Shown here: in pieces, positions 34,480 through 44,693 of the stretch | How positions within the stretch are numbered: the stretch's first letter is position 1 | Layout of the letters: the number at the start of each line of letters is the position of its first letter | NCBI GenBank assembly: GCA_002731275.1 | Contig: PCBK01000082.1 | Coordinates: 1 to 64,000 of the forward strand | Source: Deltaproteobacteria bacterium | GTDB lineage: Bacteria; Myxococcota_C; UBA6777 | DNA length: 64,000 nucleotides | Direction: 5' to 3' | The notes under the pieces: model-generated | Database searches by the model: none | Told to the model about the DNA's origin: nothing | Seen by the model: only the letters and a program-made list of their open reading frames with translations | Made by a program: the position numbers and the translations under genes

Positions 34480-36708
34480 TCATCCCGACTTTTGCCGCTT
34501 CTCCTCAATAGACTTTTTCAATCGCTCTTGTGACGATGCTACCAGTGATTGCAAAGACGGAAGATGAACGACAAGTTCATGGATGGGACACTCCTCATCG
34601 ATCGAGCGTTCGATGAGACCGCACAATTGACTCAACTGTAGCGCCCCAAACATGGCAGCAGTCGATTTCATCGAGTGAGTCGCGAGTTGAAGTGCGGCAG
34701 GGTCGTCCTGCTCAAAGGCTTCTTCTATTTTTTGCAGCAACTGTTGGCTATTTTGTATGTTCCCTTCCAACAGACGTGTAAACGCCTCGATATTTTTCCC
34801 TGAGAGCAACCACAAATCTTTCAGCGCCACGACAGATGCCTGTTCGAGCTTTTGGGGATTATACTCAGGTAATTCATCCGACGTTGTGGATACAAAAGAT
34901 TGTTTGTTCCACACCTTTTTGAAGGCTCTTTTGAGTCCAGCGCTCAGTTCGTGGAGTGTCAGAGGTTTGGCGAGGAAGTCGTCCATGCCTGCTTCTAGAC
35001 AGAGGCGTCGTTGATGTGCCATGACATTTGCGGTGAGTGCGATGATGCGGGGTTGTCTCTCTGAGGGGATGTGTTGTCGAATGTATCTCGTCGCGCCAGT
35101 ACCGTCGAGCTCGGGCATTTGCATATCCATCAAAATCACGTCGTATGCTATTTCTTGGAGCGCCGCGATCGCTTCTCGTCCGTTTTCCACGATATCGATC
35201 GTATAGCCTAGCTGTGTGAGCATCTGCTCGAAGACCTGTTGGTTGATCTCGTTGTCTTCGGCGAGAAGAATGTGTAAAGGAAACAGCTCTGCAAACTGTC
35301 GACCGACCTGAAGATCTTCGTCTGAGATGCTCTCCCAAAAGAGGCTTGCCTTTTCGACAGGCTTACAGGGGAGCTCGACAAAGAACGTCGTCCCCTCCCC
35401 CAATGCGCTCTCCAACCGAATCTGTCCTCCCATCAACTCGCTGAGCTGTTTACAGATGGAGAGCCCTAGACCTGTCCCACCGTATCGCCTTGTTGTGGAG
35501 GCGTCACTTTGTACAAAGGGCGCAAACAATTGTTCTGCCCGATCTTGTGGGATACCGACCCCTGTGTCTTCGACGCGAAAATGAAGCCACTCTCCCTCTC
35601 GTGATGCGTGTAATCGGACATGTCCTTCGTGTGTAAATTTTAGCGCGTTGCTGACGAGATTGAGCAAGATCTGGCGAAGACGTGTGACATCACCATGTAT
35701 AAATTCGGGGACGGAGTCTTCGCACTTACAGACAAAATCGAGTCCTTTCCGTTCCGCTTCGGAGGTAAAGAGGCTGACGACATCATTGACGCAGACCCCC
35801 GGCGAAAAAGGTTCATCTTCCAACTCAAGGTGACCTGCCTCTATCTTGGAGAGGTCGAGTATATCGTTGATCAACGTCAACAGAATATGTCCGCTTTTGT
35901 GGATGGTCTCGGTCATCTTGGCGGACTCTTCGGATAAATCCATCCCTGCGAGCAGCTCACTCGTCCCAATGATCCCGTTGAGTGGCGTGCGGATCTCATG
36001 ACTCATATTGGCCAGAAACTGACTCTTGGCTTCGGATGCTTCGAGGGCTTTCGCATGTGCTCCTTCGAGCTCAACGACGTACTCTTTCATTTGCCCGGCT
36101 TGCTTGGCGATGACCTCTTCACGATCCCGGATGGCCTTGATGTACAGTTTATCCCCACGACGTGTCGCGACACCCAAAAACATGAACACCAAAATCAACG
36201 AAAACTGCCCCACAAACATCTCAGAATCATTCGGAATGAACTCTGGTTTTATCGGGCAATATAAACCCACGAAATGAATGAGTCCGACCTGGGTGATCGT
36301 AACTCCTCCCCATATGTAAGATGCTTTGGGGCTATCCAGATAGGAGACAATGACCGGAGCTAGAGAGAGATACCACACCGCAAGAGATTGTGTCGCGCCG
36401 CTCCACAAGGAGACAACGACGACTCCGGCAGATTGAAACAGCAAATTAAAATGCAACATCCACCCCCAAAATGAACGGCTGTGCTCTCCTGTTTGAACGG
36501 TCCAATACAACAGAAATGTCGCTACACAGACGATCACGTCCAACCCAACTGTCCACCAGTATCCCTCTATGCTGTACTGGATCGCAAACAATAGCCAACC
36601 AGATGCACAGATCATCAAAAATGTTTTGAAGCGTGAGTCGTAAGAGTTGTCCGCCGCTTCTTTCAAATTTGGCAGTGTAGACAATGGAGACATTTTATTT
36701 GGCCTCAT
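34480..36708 (-). CDS. Hybrid sensor histidine kinase with receiver and Hpt domains
   Basis: A 742-residue membrane kinase (ATG 36708; ATG 36693 possible). It begins with about six transmembrane helices (27-183) that form the sensor, then a coiled linker. The HisKA domain carries the phospho-acceptor His237 in [15 protein letters not shown], and the ATPase domain has N ([10 protein letters not shown]), G1 (DTGVGIP) and G2 (GGTGLGLSI) boxes. A receiver domain at about 477-595 has Asp528 ([10 protein letters not shown]), and a C-terminal Hpt domain has His678 in [12 protein letters not shown]. All phosphorelay residues are present. The output regulator is not obvious; the NarL-type regulator nearby is one possibility. 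Confidence 0.94.
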   Translation of the reverse strand: MRPNKMSPLSTLPNLKEAADNSYDSRFKTFLMICASGWLLFAIQYSIEGYWWTVGLDVIVCVATFLLYWTVQTGEHSRSFWGWMLHFNLLFQSAGVVVVSLWSGATQSLAVWYLSLAPVIVSYLDSPKASYIWGGVTITQVGLIHFVGLYCPIKPEFIPNDSEMFVGQFSLILVFMFLGVATRRGDKLYIKAIRDREEVIAKQAGQMKEYVVELEGAHAKALEASEAKSQFLANMSHEIRTPLNGIIGTSELLAGMDLSEESAKMTETIHKSGHILLTLINDILDLSKIEAGHLELEDEPFSPGVCVNDVVSLFTSEAERKGLDFVCKCEDSVPEFIHGDVTRLRQILLNLVSNALKFTHEGHVRLHASREGEWLHFRVEDTGVGIPQDRAEQLFAPFVQSDASTTRRYGGTGLGLSICKQLSELMGGQIRLESALGEGTTFFVELPCKPVEKASLFWESISDEDLQVGRQFAELFPLHILLAEDNEINQQVFEQMLTQLGYTIDIVENGREAIAALQEIAYDVILMDMQMPELDGTGATRYIRQHIPSERQPRIIALTANVMAHQRRLCLEAGMDDFLAKPLTLHELSAGLKRAFKKVWNKQSFVSTTSDELPEYNPQKLEQASVVALKDLWLLSGKNIEAFTRLLEGNIQNSQQLLQKIEEAFEQDDPAALQLATHSMKSTAAMFGALQLSQLCGLIERSIDEECPIHELVVHLPSLQSLVASSQERLKKSIEEKRQKSG

Positions 36709-36983
36709 AGTGCTCGACGTTGTTACCGCTTCATGCTGAAGTGAACCTCAAAGGTTCCCATGTATGTCGGTTCGCTCCAAATCATGAGTGAGTTGCTTGT
36801 GGGCTTGTGGACTATACCTTCTTCCAACCAGAAACATGACAAAAAAGTAAGGTTGGTGAAAGACATTCACAAAAGAAAGCACATAAAGACTGTCTACAGA
36901 GAGCGTTTTCTCTTCAAAAATAAATCCCCCTCAGGCTCTTTTTTTGTGTTCCCAATCAAGCCCTCATACGTAGAAGGCGTGAT

Positions 36984-37637
36984 TTAATCGATAAGACCTG
37001 AGCGATAAGCATATTTGACGAGCTCGACGATGGAGTTGGCGTTGAGCTTTTTCTTGATGTGTTGAATGTGGGTGCTGACGGTGCTGGGGCTGAGGTGGAG
37101 GTCTTTGACGATCTCGGAAGGTTGTTTGCCATCGAGGATCAGGAAGAAGATCTGTTTCTCTCTAGGTGTCAGGACATCGTGGGCCTGTGTGGTGGGTTTG
37201 TGTTCGAGCAGCTGCATGGCCAGCTCGTTGGTGATGTATTTTTTGCCTTTGGAGACTTCACGGATCGCGGAGACGATCTCCGAGATGGGGCGTCCTTTGG
37301 TCAAGTATGCGGCGGCACCTTCTCGTAGGAGCTGGATGGCGTATTGATCTTCGGGATGCATGGAGAAGATGATGACAGGCATATCAGGTCTGTGCTGTTT
37401 ACACTTTTGCAACGTCGCCTCCCCACCTCCAGGCAAGGAGAGATCGAGGATCAAGACATCCCACTCCTCGTTTTTTACGCGTTCCATCACAGTGTGTCCA
37501 CTGTCGGCTTGACCGGCCAATACAAGATCGGGAGTCTCGTGGATGATCTTCGCGATCCCCTCGCGAATGATCGCATGGTCATCGGCTACAAACACGCGAA
37601 TACATGATGAGTCCGTTTTCTTTGTCATATTCACCAC
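36984..37637 (-). CDS. NarL/FixJ-type response regulator
   Basis: GTG 37637 is chosen because GGAG sits six bases upstream, whereas ATG 37628 would be too far from it. The 217-residue product has a receiver domain with Asp65 (LILDLSLPGG), acid pair ADD at 18-20 and a Lys in YLTKG. A LuxR-type helix-turn-helix follows (LTPREKQIFFLILDGKQPSEI, LSPSTVSTHIQHIKKKL). The gene starts 8 bases after the kinase stop, so the two form a cognate pair. Confidence 0.95.
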   Translation of the reverse strand: MVNMTKKTDSSCIRVFVADDHAIIREGIAKIIHETPDLVLAGQADSGHTVMERVKNEEWDVLILDLSLPGGGEATLQKCKQHRPDMPVIIFSMHPEDQYAIQLLREGAAAYLTKGRPISEIVSAIREVSKGKKYITNELAMQLLEHKPTTQAHDVLTPREKQIFFLILDGKQPSEIVKDLHLSPSTVSTHIQHIKKKLNANSIVELVKYAYRSGLID

Positions 37638-37645
37638 AAGCTCCT

Positions 37646-39010
37646 CTACTGGTGTCGTGGGATCGAGAGGGTAAGGCAGGTCCCTTCTCCTGGCTGACTT
37701 GCGACATCAAATGTGCCATTCATCAACGCCACACGCGAACGAATACCTGGCAAACCGAGTCCCACAGTGTGTGCTTTTTCAGGTCGAAACCCTACGCCAT
37801 CATCCTGGATACAAACGCGGAGGGTCTGCTCATCTTGCACAAGGCTGATCTGGACGTGTTTGGCCTGTGCGTGCTTGAGGACATTGGTCAGTCCTTCTTG
37901 TAAGACTCGAAAGAGCGAGCTGGCATGTGCTTCGCTTAACTCGATTGATGCTGGTTGGATCGTCAACTCGATCTCCAGCGTCGCGCGGCGTTCGATACTT
38001 TGTACAAGCCAGCGACAGGCCGCGACGAGCCCTGATTGGCTGACAATCCGGGGACGTAACCCCTGCAAGATCTCTCTGAGTGTGTCCATCACCTCGGACA
38101 AGAGACCATCCAATTCATTGAAACTCGTCGCCAGCATCGCGGGCTCTTCGACCCGCAGGCGAGCAAGATCAAGCTCAAAGCGCATCCCTGTCAGCAATTG
38201 ACCGAGCTGATCGTGAAGGTCTTGTGCGATGTGTTCTCGCTCGCCTTCTTTTGCCTTCTCTGCCTCTGTTGCAAATCGTTGTAGCGAACGATGTGCGTCG
38301 TCAACACGTTGATGGAGCCGCTTTGTCGTCTCCTTCAACTGTCCATTGACGTCCTCTAGTTCGCTCGCTCGACCTAGCAAAAGCGCTCTCTGCGCGAAGT
38401 TGTCCTGGGTCAGACGATAAAACAAATGCCCCACCAGAATGCTCACACAAACCGGCACGATGTGCAAAGACCAAAAGTAGAAGATATCTTTACATTGAAA
38501 GCGTTGGATATGGCTCACAAAGAACGTGATGGGGAGGACGGAGCCAAAAATCAACGTCGCGAGAATACGATGTCGTAACGGCCACAACAAGAACAACGAG
38601 CCCAGCGGGAGCAAGTGACCGAGTGGTGGTTGTGGCCCAGATAACGCGATATTTGGGACTGTTGCCCCAACCCATACACTTAAGAGACTGACAAAAAACA
38701 AGATGAATGACAAAGAGTGGCGATGACAAAACGTGCTGATGGACAACAGCCACCAACTCACCACGCAGATGAAGAGAAACCCAAATCTCCAAAGAGACGC
38801 TCTCCATGGCCCGATTGGATCTTGAAAGGCAAACAGATCCACAGGCCACCACAACAACACCAGCGCGCAAAATGCAAAGGTCACGCCTTTATAAAATTGA
38901 ACGGACCGTGTCCGCGCCATCTCTTTGTATCGACCTTCATCTCGTGAGGACAGGCTCTCAAATGACTGTTCAAAAAACAAGCCCACCAAACGCCGCCAAA
39001 GACCCTTCAT
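37646..39010 (-). CDS. NarX/DesK-type sensor histidine kinase
   Basis: ATG 39010 follows aaggagaacga. The 454-residue kinase has about six membrane helices in the first 210 residues and a short coiled coil. The HisKA_3 motif IAQDLHDQLGQLLTG holds His266, and the ATPase domain has LQEGLTNVLKHAQA and DDGVGF then GLGLPGIRSR. The domain set is that of NarX/DegS-like kinases. Sensor input is presumably a membrane or small-molecule signal. Confidence 0.94.
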   Translation of the reverse strand: MKGLWRRLVGLFFEQSFESLSSRDEGRYKEMARTRSVQFYKGVTFAFCALVLLWWPVDLFAFQDPIGPWRASLWRFGFLFICVVSWWLLSISTFCHRHSLSFILFFVSLLSVWVGATVPNIALSGPQPPLGHLLPLGSLFLLWPLRHRILATLIFGSVLPITFFVSHIQRFQCKDIFYFWSLHIVPVCVSILVGHLFYRLTQDNFAQRALLLGRASELEDVNGQLKETTKRLHQRVDDAHRSLQRFATEAEKAKEGEREHIAQDLHDQLGQLLTGMRFELDLARLRVEEPAMLATSFNELDGLLSEVMDTLREILQGLRPRIVSQSGLVAACRWLVQSIERRATLEIELTIQPASIELSEAHASSLFRVLQEGLTNVLKHAQAKHVQISLVQDEQTLRVCIQDDGVGFRPEKAHTVGLGLPGIRSRVALMNGTFDVASQPGEGTCLTLSIPRHQ

Positions 39011-39283
39011 TCGTTCTCCTTGCGCTGTCACTGCCAAGCGACCGTGCCTGACTCTGGATCAAAACGATGCAAAACATACGAATGGCCTTGTTATTCCACA
39101 AAAGGCAGACAGCTTCAAGTCCATCAAGCCTCTAGAACACAAGACAAAGATCCCGGCATATCGAGAAAAATGATAAGAAGAAGGTTGGGTAGACAGGAGG
39201 AGGTGGACAGAAAAAGGCAACAAGAGAGGGTTGTCTATCCCTGATATGTATACGCTCTGCCTTTTAGGACAGCTCCGACAACA

Positions 39284-41317
39284 TTAGCGTGCGACACCGT
39301 TGCGACGTGCGTTTTGCCTGACCATTCCCTCACAAGCTTTGCTCTGGTGGACTGGGAAGATCGTGCGTTTGGCACCTCTTGGACAACTCCAGCACGTCCC
39401 ACCTCTGATGGGATCGAAGAATGTTCCTCTCGCACAACCACCCTTTTTACGGAAGCTCGCGCGAGCATATCGGAGTGTATTTCTGCGCATCGAGCGAACA
39501 CAAGCCTTTGTACTTGTCACAGCTGCGGCTGTGCGCTTCGAGCCTGCCGGACAACTCCAACACGTTCCGCCTCGAATCAGGTCAAAGAACGTCCCTCTGG
39601 CGCAACCACTCTTCTTGTGATGAGTCGCACGGCGATAGCGGGCTTTGAAGATACTACCAGAGACACATGCTTTTGCGCTCGCGACGGAGAACACGGTACG
39701 TTTGGTCCCACGTGGACAGCTCCAACACGTCCCACCTCGGATCAGGTCAAAGAATGTCCCTCGCGGACAGCCACTCTTCTTGTGGTATGTCGCGCGGAGA
39801 TGTTGCAGTTGGACTGTGTTGCTTCCAGAAGTGCAGGCTTTTGTACTTGTGACAGGATACACAGTGCGCTTCATACCTCGCGGACAGCTCCAGCACGTTC
39901 CGCCTCGAATGGGATCGAAGAAGGTCCCTCTTGGACAGCTCGTCGGCAACAGTTTCCCTGATCCGTGGTAACGAGCTTTCATCCAGGCTTTTTTGCTACA
40001 GCGGAGTTTGTTTCTCTTGTCATGAGCGAATCCTGCGGGACATGCCCAGCAAACATTTCTTTTGTCTTTGTAATTGCCGTGGGGGCAGAGCTTACCGCAG
40101 ACTTTGGGACCACCTACGCACTTTAAGACGGAGGCTGGGATATGTCGCACAAGGCTACCGACAAACTGGCGAACATCGGCGGCGATCATACTAAACAAGC
40201 GATTGTAGTGGGGGCGCATCACACGGGTAAACAAATCCCAGATGAGCAAGTTCCCTGTCACTGAACAGGTCACATACACGATTGGATAGGAGACTGCACC
40301 AATCCCTGCGGTCGCAGCAGCCAACGTTGTAGCCACAGACGCCGAAGCAGAGTGGGACATCGGCTCGATCACCGTCAAATCGAGCACAATGGCGACAAAT
40401 TTTGCGAGGATCTTAAACGAGGCATCACGAGTCGAGGTTGTCAACTCGTTGCGAAGACAAGTGCGTTTGGGTTCGCCTGTGTACTTCCAGCAATTGTATG
40501 TGACCTTCAAGGCTTCAAACGCGATGATCCGTAAAGCTGCAAATGCGGCGGCTTTGGCGAAGGCTTTTGTCAGCCCTGCGGCTGATTTTTCCGTGTACAT
40601 CAGGCGTTTGATCTGGCTCTTGCTCTTGCCGCTCTTCAATAACTTGAGCAGCTTGGCTTTCATCTTGGGCTTCATGAAGTTCTTGGCTTTTTGGATCTTC
40701 TTTTTGGCCAACATCAAGATCTTCTTCGAGATCTTTCCTGCGCGGCTCTTGTAGAACTTCTTGGCCTCGATCGTCGCCTTGCGTTTCAGATCTTTGATGC
40801 GCTTGTCAAAGCGGACTTTCGTCAGGTTGGTGATCTGTCCACGTAATTTTCGGATGGTTCCGTCGAATTTACGAACCTCTCGCTCTACAAAGGACTTCAG
40901 CTTTCGAAACGCCTTTTTCAGACCACCAATGGCTACGTGTCCAGCCGACAAGACGGGCTTGTACTTGCCGTTGATGAACACCGCCTCTTTCCCTCTGTAG
41001 AGTTTGACACAGTGGAGGTCATATCGACGTGTGATGATGTTGCGCTTCTTTTTGCAAGTACCTTTTCGCAAGCGCGCGAGCAGTTGGTTTTTTCGAACGA
41101 TATACTGACGCAGTTGTCTGTTGCTGTTGACGGCATCGCGGATTTTTTTGGCCCGCGCTTGTTGGATCAGACGTTGTACTTGTTGTGGAGTGTATTTGGG
41201 ACGCGCTTCTGCTTTGTCTGCAAAGGACGGCAACACGAAAAACAACGCCAGTAGACCCATGAGGAATCTACTTTTGGGGATGTGCTTGCGCGCACAATGA
41301 ATGATGAATGAATGCAT
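39284..41317 (-). CDS. Secreted basic protein with five cysteine-containing repeats
   Basis: ATG 41317 is set by aggagaac. The 677-residue product has a signal peptide (ending FADKAEA), then about 200 residues rich in Lys/Arg helices (KKAFRKLKSFVEREVRKF). A less polar stretch of about 170 residues contains hydrophobic segments (LAAATAGIGAVSYPIVYV). The C-terminal 260 residues hold five repeats: one diverged (CPHGNYKDKRNVCWACPAG) and four nearly identical copies of about 52 residues beginning C(P/A)RGTFFDxIRGGTCWSCP, with a fourth Cys in (S)KAC. The repeats resemble Cys-rich surface motifs with two likely disulfides. No family recognised. It neighbours two other Cys-rich exported proteins. Confidence 0.75.
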   Translation of the reverse strand: MHSFIIHCARKHIPKSRFLMGLLALFFVLPSFADKAEARPKYTPQQVQRLIQQARAKKIRDAVNSNRQLRQYIVRKNQLLARLRKGTCKKKRNIITRRYDLHCVKLYRGKEAVFINGKYKPVLSAGHVAIGGLKKAFRKLKSFVEREVRKFDGTIRKLRGQITNLTKVRFDKRIKDLKRKATIEAKKFYKSRAGKISKKILMLAKKKIQKAKNFMKPKMKAKLLKLLKSGKSKSQIKRLMYTEKSAAGLTKAFAKAAAFAALRIIAFEALKVTYNCWKYTGEPKRTCLRNELTTSTRDASFKILAKFVAIVLDLTVIEPMSHSASASVATTLAAATAGIGAVSYPIVYVTCSVTGNLLIWDLFTRVMRPHYNRLFSMIAADVRQFVGSLVRHIPASVLKCVGGPKVCGKLCPHGNYKDKRNVCWACPAGFAHDKRNKLRCSKKAWMKARYHGSGKLLPTSCPRGTFFDPIRGGTCWSCPRGMKRTVYPVTSTKACTSGSNTVQLQHLRATYHKKSGCPRGTFFDLIRGGTCWSCPRGTKRTVFSVASAKACVSGSIFKARYRRATHHKKSGCARGTFFDLIRGGTCWSCPAGSKRTAAAVTSTKACVRSMRRNTLRYARASFRKKGGCARGTFFDPIRGGTCWSCPRGAKRTIFPVHQSKACEGMVRQNARRNGVAR

Positions 41318-41533
41318 GATTGTTCTCCTACAGGTTTGGAAAATGAACACATTGGATGATGTCCAAAGCTTACGGAGTTCGCATGAATCATTCAATCAAC
41401 AGAACGGCCAAAGTGCCCTATGAAAATGTCCAAAACGATATCGAAAAAATTCGAGATCGGATCTTCGCGAATTGTATTTTTTGGGAGTTGTGTGATGGAT
41501 GAGAGCGGTGAGGAGGGCTGAACGGGTGATATA

Positions 41534-41932
41534 TTAGCTACAAGCGCCAGCGACACATGAACAGATACCGTTACATTCTTGGGTACAGCTTCCAACGCAG
41601 CTGAATTGACAGCTTGTGGATTCGGCATCACATGTTTGTGTACAACCACCGCCTGCGCAGGCGAAGTTACAGGTTGCACCTTTGGCACATGTTTGTTCAC
41701 AATTACCTTGCGCACAGGAGAAGTTGCAGGTGCCGCCTTCTGCGCAAGTTTGTTTACAGCTACCGCCTGTGCAGTCGCGGTTACAGTTTGTCTCTGTACA
41801 GTTTTGTGTACAATTACCTGCGATACATGTCTCATCGGGTTCGCCACAACCTGTTCCAATAAATCCCAGGCTCATCACAAACAACATCGCCAACAACATT
41901 CCAGCTCTTTTCAACAATTCCATACTCATCAT
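41534..41932 (-). CDS. Small cysteine-rich lipoprotein
   Basis: A 132-residue product (ATG 41932 behind aaaggaa) with a lipoprotein-type signal (MLLAMLFVMSLGFIGTGC). The mature part contains about two dozen Cys in short repeats of the form CxxxCxxGxxC and C(N/Q)FSC (TCNFSCAQGNCEQTC, TCNFACAGGGCTQTC). Such spacing suggests a compact disulfide-stabilised rod on the cell surface. No known family. It is the second of three Cys-rich exported proteins in this stretch. Confidence 0.78.
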   Translation of the reverse strand: MMSMELLKRAGMLLAMLFVMSLGFIGTGCGEPDETCIAGNCTQNCTETNCNRDCTGGSCKQTCAEGGTCNFSCAQGNCEQTCAKGATCNFACAGGGCTQTCDAESTSCQFSCVGSCTQECNGICSCVAGACS

Positions 41933-42186
41933 TGTGTTCCTTTCACGGTTCCATCGTTCATTTCATTCAACAGATCAGTTGCAGGCTTTTACAAAAGATC
42001 CGAAGCAGACGTACACAAGTCATACCATTGTAGACCTGCTTCTATTGAAGAGACTTCAACGTGGCTGAAAGGGTTGCCTGGATCACAAAAAAACAAGAAA
42101 AAGGAACAAACACCCTTGAACTTCATGGAGAAAATATGCAAAAGAGAACGTCTCACTGGATACAACAAGAAAGAAAGGACATCAAC

Positions 42187-43092
42187 ATGCTCTCATCATC
42201 AACACCAATTGCACCTTCTACCCGGAGCTTGCTCGCCAAACATGCGCTCTTCCTCTGTCTATTTGGCGGCTTTCTCTTGTTGACCTGGACGACCTCTTGT
42301 ACAGGTGATACCCCCAAGGAGACGACAAGTCAGGACGGTACAACACAGGAACAAGTCGTCGAAACGAGCGCCGACGCCAACACCACAGACACACAAACGA
42401 AAGAACCCTCGACAGAGCCAGCACCAGACACAGCCACCCAAGAGGCCGGTCCAGAGGCGAACCCTGAGCCCGTCACAGAGAGCGCGCCAGAGAAGACGCC
42501 ACAAGAGTCCGCACCCGAACAGGTCGCAGACGCCAAGATCACCAACGGTGAGTGCCAGTCGTCTTCACCACGTTGTCCCCCTGGATATGCCTGTCGTGAT
42601 GACGTCTCACCTGCCGTCTGTCATCTTCAATGTGATCCAGACAAGAGCAACACCTGTCCAGCAGGCCGTCTTTGTCTGACCTTGAGCACGGGTGAAGGGA
42701 TCTGTGTCGAAGGCACCTCCGTCAAAAAAGGCGAGACATGTGACACACAAAAGATCTGTGAGCAGGGGCTCATCTGTGTCCTCTCTTCTCCTCCAACAGG
42801 GACATGCTACCAACGCTGCACGATCGACAAAACGACCTGCCCAACAGGTGAATTTTGTTATCTCGCACACAGCCAAAATGGGGCCTGTATCCCAGGCAGC
42901 GCAGGGAGCAAAAAAGCCGGAGAGGCGTGTACAAAGACGACAGAGTGCGAAGTCGGGACGACGTGTTTCCAGGCGTTCCAACAGACCGATCGGACCTGCG
43001 CGACGCTCTGTGACCCCGCCCACCCCTGCCCCACCGGCAAAACATGCGCCCAACTCGAAGGCGCTCCCAAGGACACCGGCGCCTGTAAGTAG
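42187..43092 (+). CDS. Cysteine-rich lipoprotein with Thr/Glu/Pro linker
   Basis: ATG 42187 (behind aaaggac) gives a lipoprotein-like signal ending TWTTSC; ATG 42136 is an upstream alternative. After an extended Thr/Glu/Pro/Gln linker of about 85 residues, the C-terminal half holds about 24 Cys in recurrent CPPGYAC, CPAGRLC, CPTGEFC, CPTGKTC motifs, each following a C-x-P-x-G pattern. This is common in myxobacterial secreted proteins. Likely a disulfide-rich surface protein; function unknown. Confidence 0.78.
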   Translation: MLSSSTPIAPSTRSLLAKHALFLCLFGGFLLLTWTTSCTGDTPKETTSQDGTTQEQVVETSADANTTDTQTKEPSTEPAPDTATQEAGPEANPEPVTESAPEKTPQESAPEQVADAKITNGECQSSSPRCPPGYACRDDVSPAVCHLQCDPDKSNTCPAGRLCLTLSTGEGICVEGTSVKKGETCDTQKICEQGLICVLSSPPTGTCYQRCTIDKTTCPTGEFCYLAHSQNGACIPGSAGSKKAGEACTKTTECEVGTTCFQAFQQTDRTCATLCDPAHPCPTGKTCAQLEGAPKDTGACK

Positions 43093-43304
43093 AGGCGTCG
43101 ACAACACAGTCCATCCCTTTGGCATTGTTCCGTCTCTCCAATGTTGTCGACAACGCGAGCTGGGAACAGGAGAGCCACGCCAAATGCCTCCTCCTTCTTC
43201 TTTGCCTTCCACCTGACTTTGTGCACCTTGGTTGCTTTTCTCGATATATCAGCTAGACTCCCTCTTCTGCATCATCTGGATCTTGGTCTTCGGGAGAATC
43301 GCAA
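43093..43304. other. Intergenic region with inverted repeat
   Basis: A perfect 10-bp inverted repeat gtcgacaaca (43097-43106) and tgttgtcgac (43142-43151) flanks a 35-base loop just after the lipoprotein stop. The right arm is part of a 12-base palindrome. It may end transcription of the lipoprotein gene, although no T-run follows. Confidence 0.4.
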
Positions 43305-44693
43305 TTGAGCAAACTATACAAACAAACATCCCTTACCCCGCCTTCTTTTGGGTCATACCAACGCTTTTTGATATTCCACCCGATACAAAACCACCTGCAA
43401 AGATACAAACATTTCCTCCTGTGTTGTGGTCTGTTGTACGCTCTCATGCTGTCTCTCCTCCCTTCCCTCGTCCACGCAGAAGGTCCAGACGCACATAAAA
43501 CAACGACCCTCACAGAGGGCACACAACACACGACGACGCGACCAACACAGTCACAGAGTCCACCTGCCCTTCAACGAGCTCTTAAACGGGCCCTTGGGGC
43601 TTCGGACGAACGAAAAAAATGTCCTGAGGGGAAGCTCTGTATCCCCCTTCACCAGGGAGGATGTGTTTGTGTTCCCCTGACATCCTCAAAACACACTGCG
43701 GTCCCTCCAGCCAAGCAATCGTGGTACAAAGAGGCGTATGATTGGTCGGCGGAGCTGTTTCGTTTTTACTTTTTGGATGCGGGTTCGGGGATCTTTTGGA
43801 TGTACATCCTCGCGCACTTTTTGCTCGGTGGGATCTACTTCTCCTTTTACCTTTCACCGACACGTAGCTTCTCACCGCGCAAGATCTGGTCTTATGTTTT
43901 CCCGGCCCGGATCTACTTCAGTCGGCAATTTGTCAACGATGCCTGTATTACGCTGCTCAACCAGCTCTACCCTGTCGCGTTATTTTTGAGCCTTGAGGTG
44001 TACTCCAACACTGTCGGTGCGTTCATTCGAAAGTCGATGCTCTCGACATTTGGTTCTCCATCCTTTGAAGTCACAGGGACGACTGCGGCGATCATCTTCA
44101 CCATCTTTGTGTTGCTCGCGAGTGATTTGAGCGCCTTCCTCGCCCACACACTTCAACACAGAGTCCCCTTCTTGTGGGAATTTCATAAGGTTCATCATTC
44201 GGCAGAGACGTTGACTCCATTGACCAACAATCGCAGCCACCCCGTCGACTTGCTGTTGATCGGGAACATGACAGGTCTTGTCATCGGCGTGATCGTCGGT
44301 ATCGCTGGTTTTCTGTCCAACAACAAGCTCGACGAGACGACCATCACGTGGATCAACATTCTCGTCATCTCCGGCCCCCTCATCCTCGAAAACTTTCAGC
44401 ACTCCCACATCCCTATCTCATTTGGTCCATTGGATCATGTGATCATGAGCCCCATTCTGCATCAGATCCACCACAGCAAGGCCCCCGAACACCTCGACTC
44501 CAACATGGCGCAGATCTTTTCGTTTTGGGATCGGATGACAGGTACGCTCGTCATGCCCAAAAAAGGAGAGACGTTGGTCTTTGGGCTCGATGATGAATAC
44601 GACGATGATTATGGGAAGTTGTGGGTGATCTATTTTATGCCTTTTGTCAGGGCTTTTCAGCTCGTTGTGCGGGCCTTCAAGAGGACTCAGTGA
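43305..44693 (+). CDS. Sterol desaturase / fatty acid hydroxylase family protein with N-terminal extension
   Basis: TTG 43305 is used because gggagaa lies just upstream; the true start is uncertain. The core (about 140-460) is a di-iron membrane hydroxylase with the three histidine clusters HTLQH, HKVHH and HQIHH, plus several membrane helices. The product should hydroxylate or desaturate a lipid. Unusually, it begins with an extra 130-residue part containing a hydrophobic segment (FLLCCGLLYALMLSLLPSLVHA) and a Cys-rich stretch (CPEGKLCIPLHQGGCVCVP) that looks exported. The stop overlaps the TonB receptor gene end by 7 bases. Confidence 0.83.
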   Translation: MSKLYKQTSLTPPSFGSYQRFLIFHPIQNHLQRYKHFLLCCGLLYALMLSLLPSLVHAEGPDAHKTTTLTEGTQHTTTRPTQSQSPPALQRALKRALGASDERKKCPEGKLCIPLHQGGCVCVPLTSSKHTAVPPAKQSWYKEAYDWSAELFRFYFLDAGSGIFWMYILAHFLLGGIYFSFYLSPTRSFSPRKIWSYVFPARIYFSRQFVNDACITLLNQLYPVALFLSLEVYSNTVGAFIRKSMLSTFGSPSFEVTGTTAAIIFTIFVLLASDLSAFLAHTLQHRVPFLWEFHKVHHSAETLTPLTNNRSHPVDLLLIGNMTGLVIGVIVGIAGFLSNNKLDETTITWINILVISGPLILENFQHSHIPISFGPLDHVIMSPILHQIHHSKAPEHLDSNMAQIFSFWDRMTGTLVMPKKGETLVFGLDDEYDDDYGKLWVIYFMPFVRAFQLVVRAFKRTQ

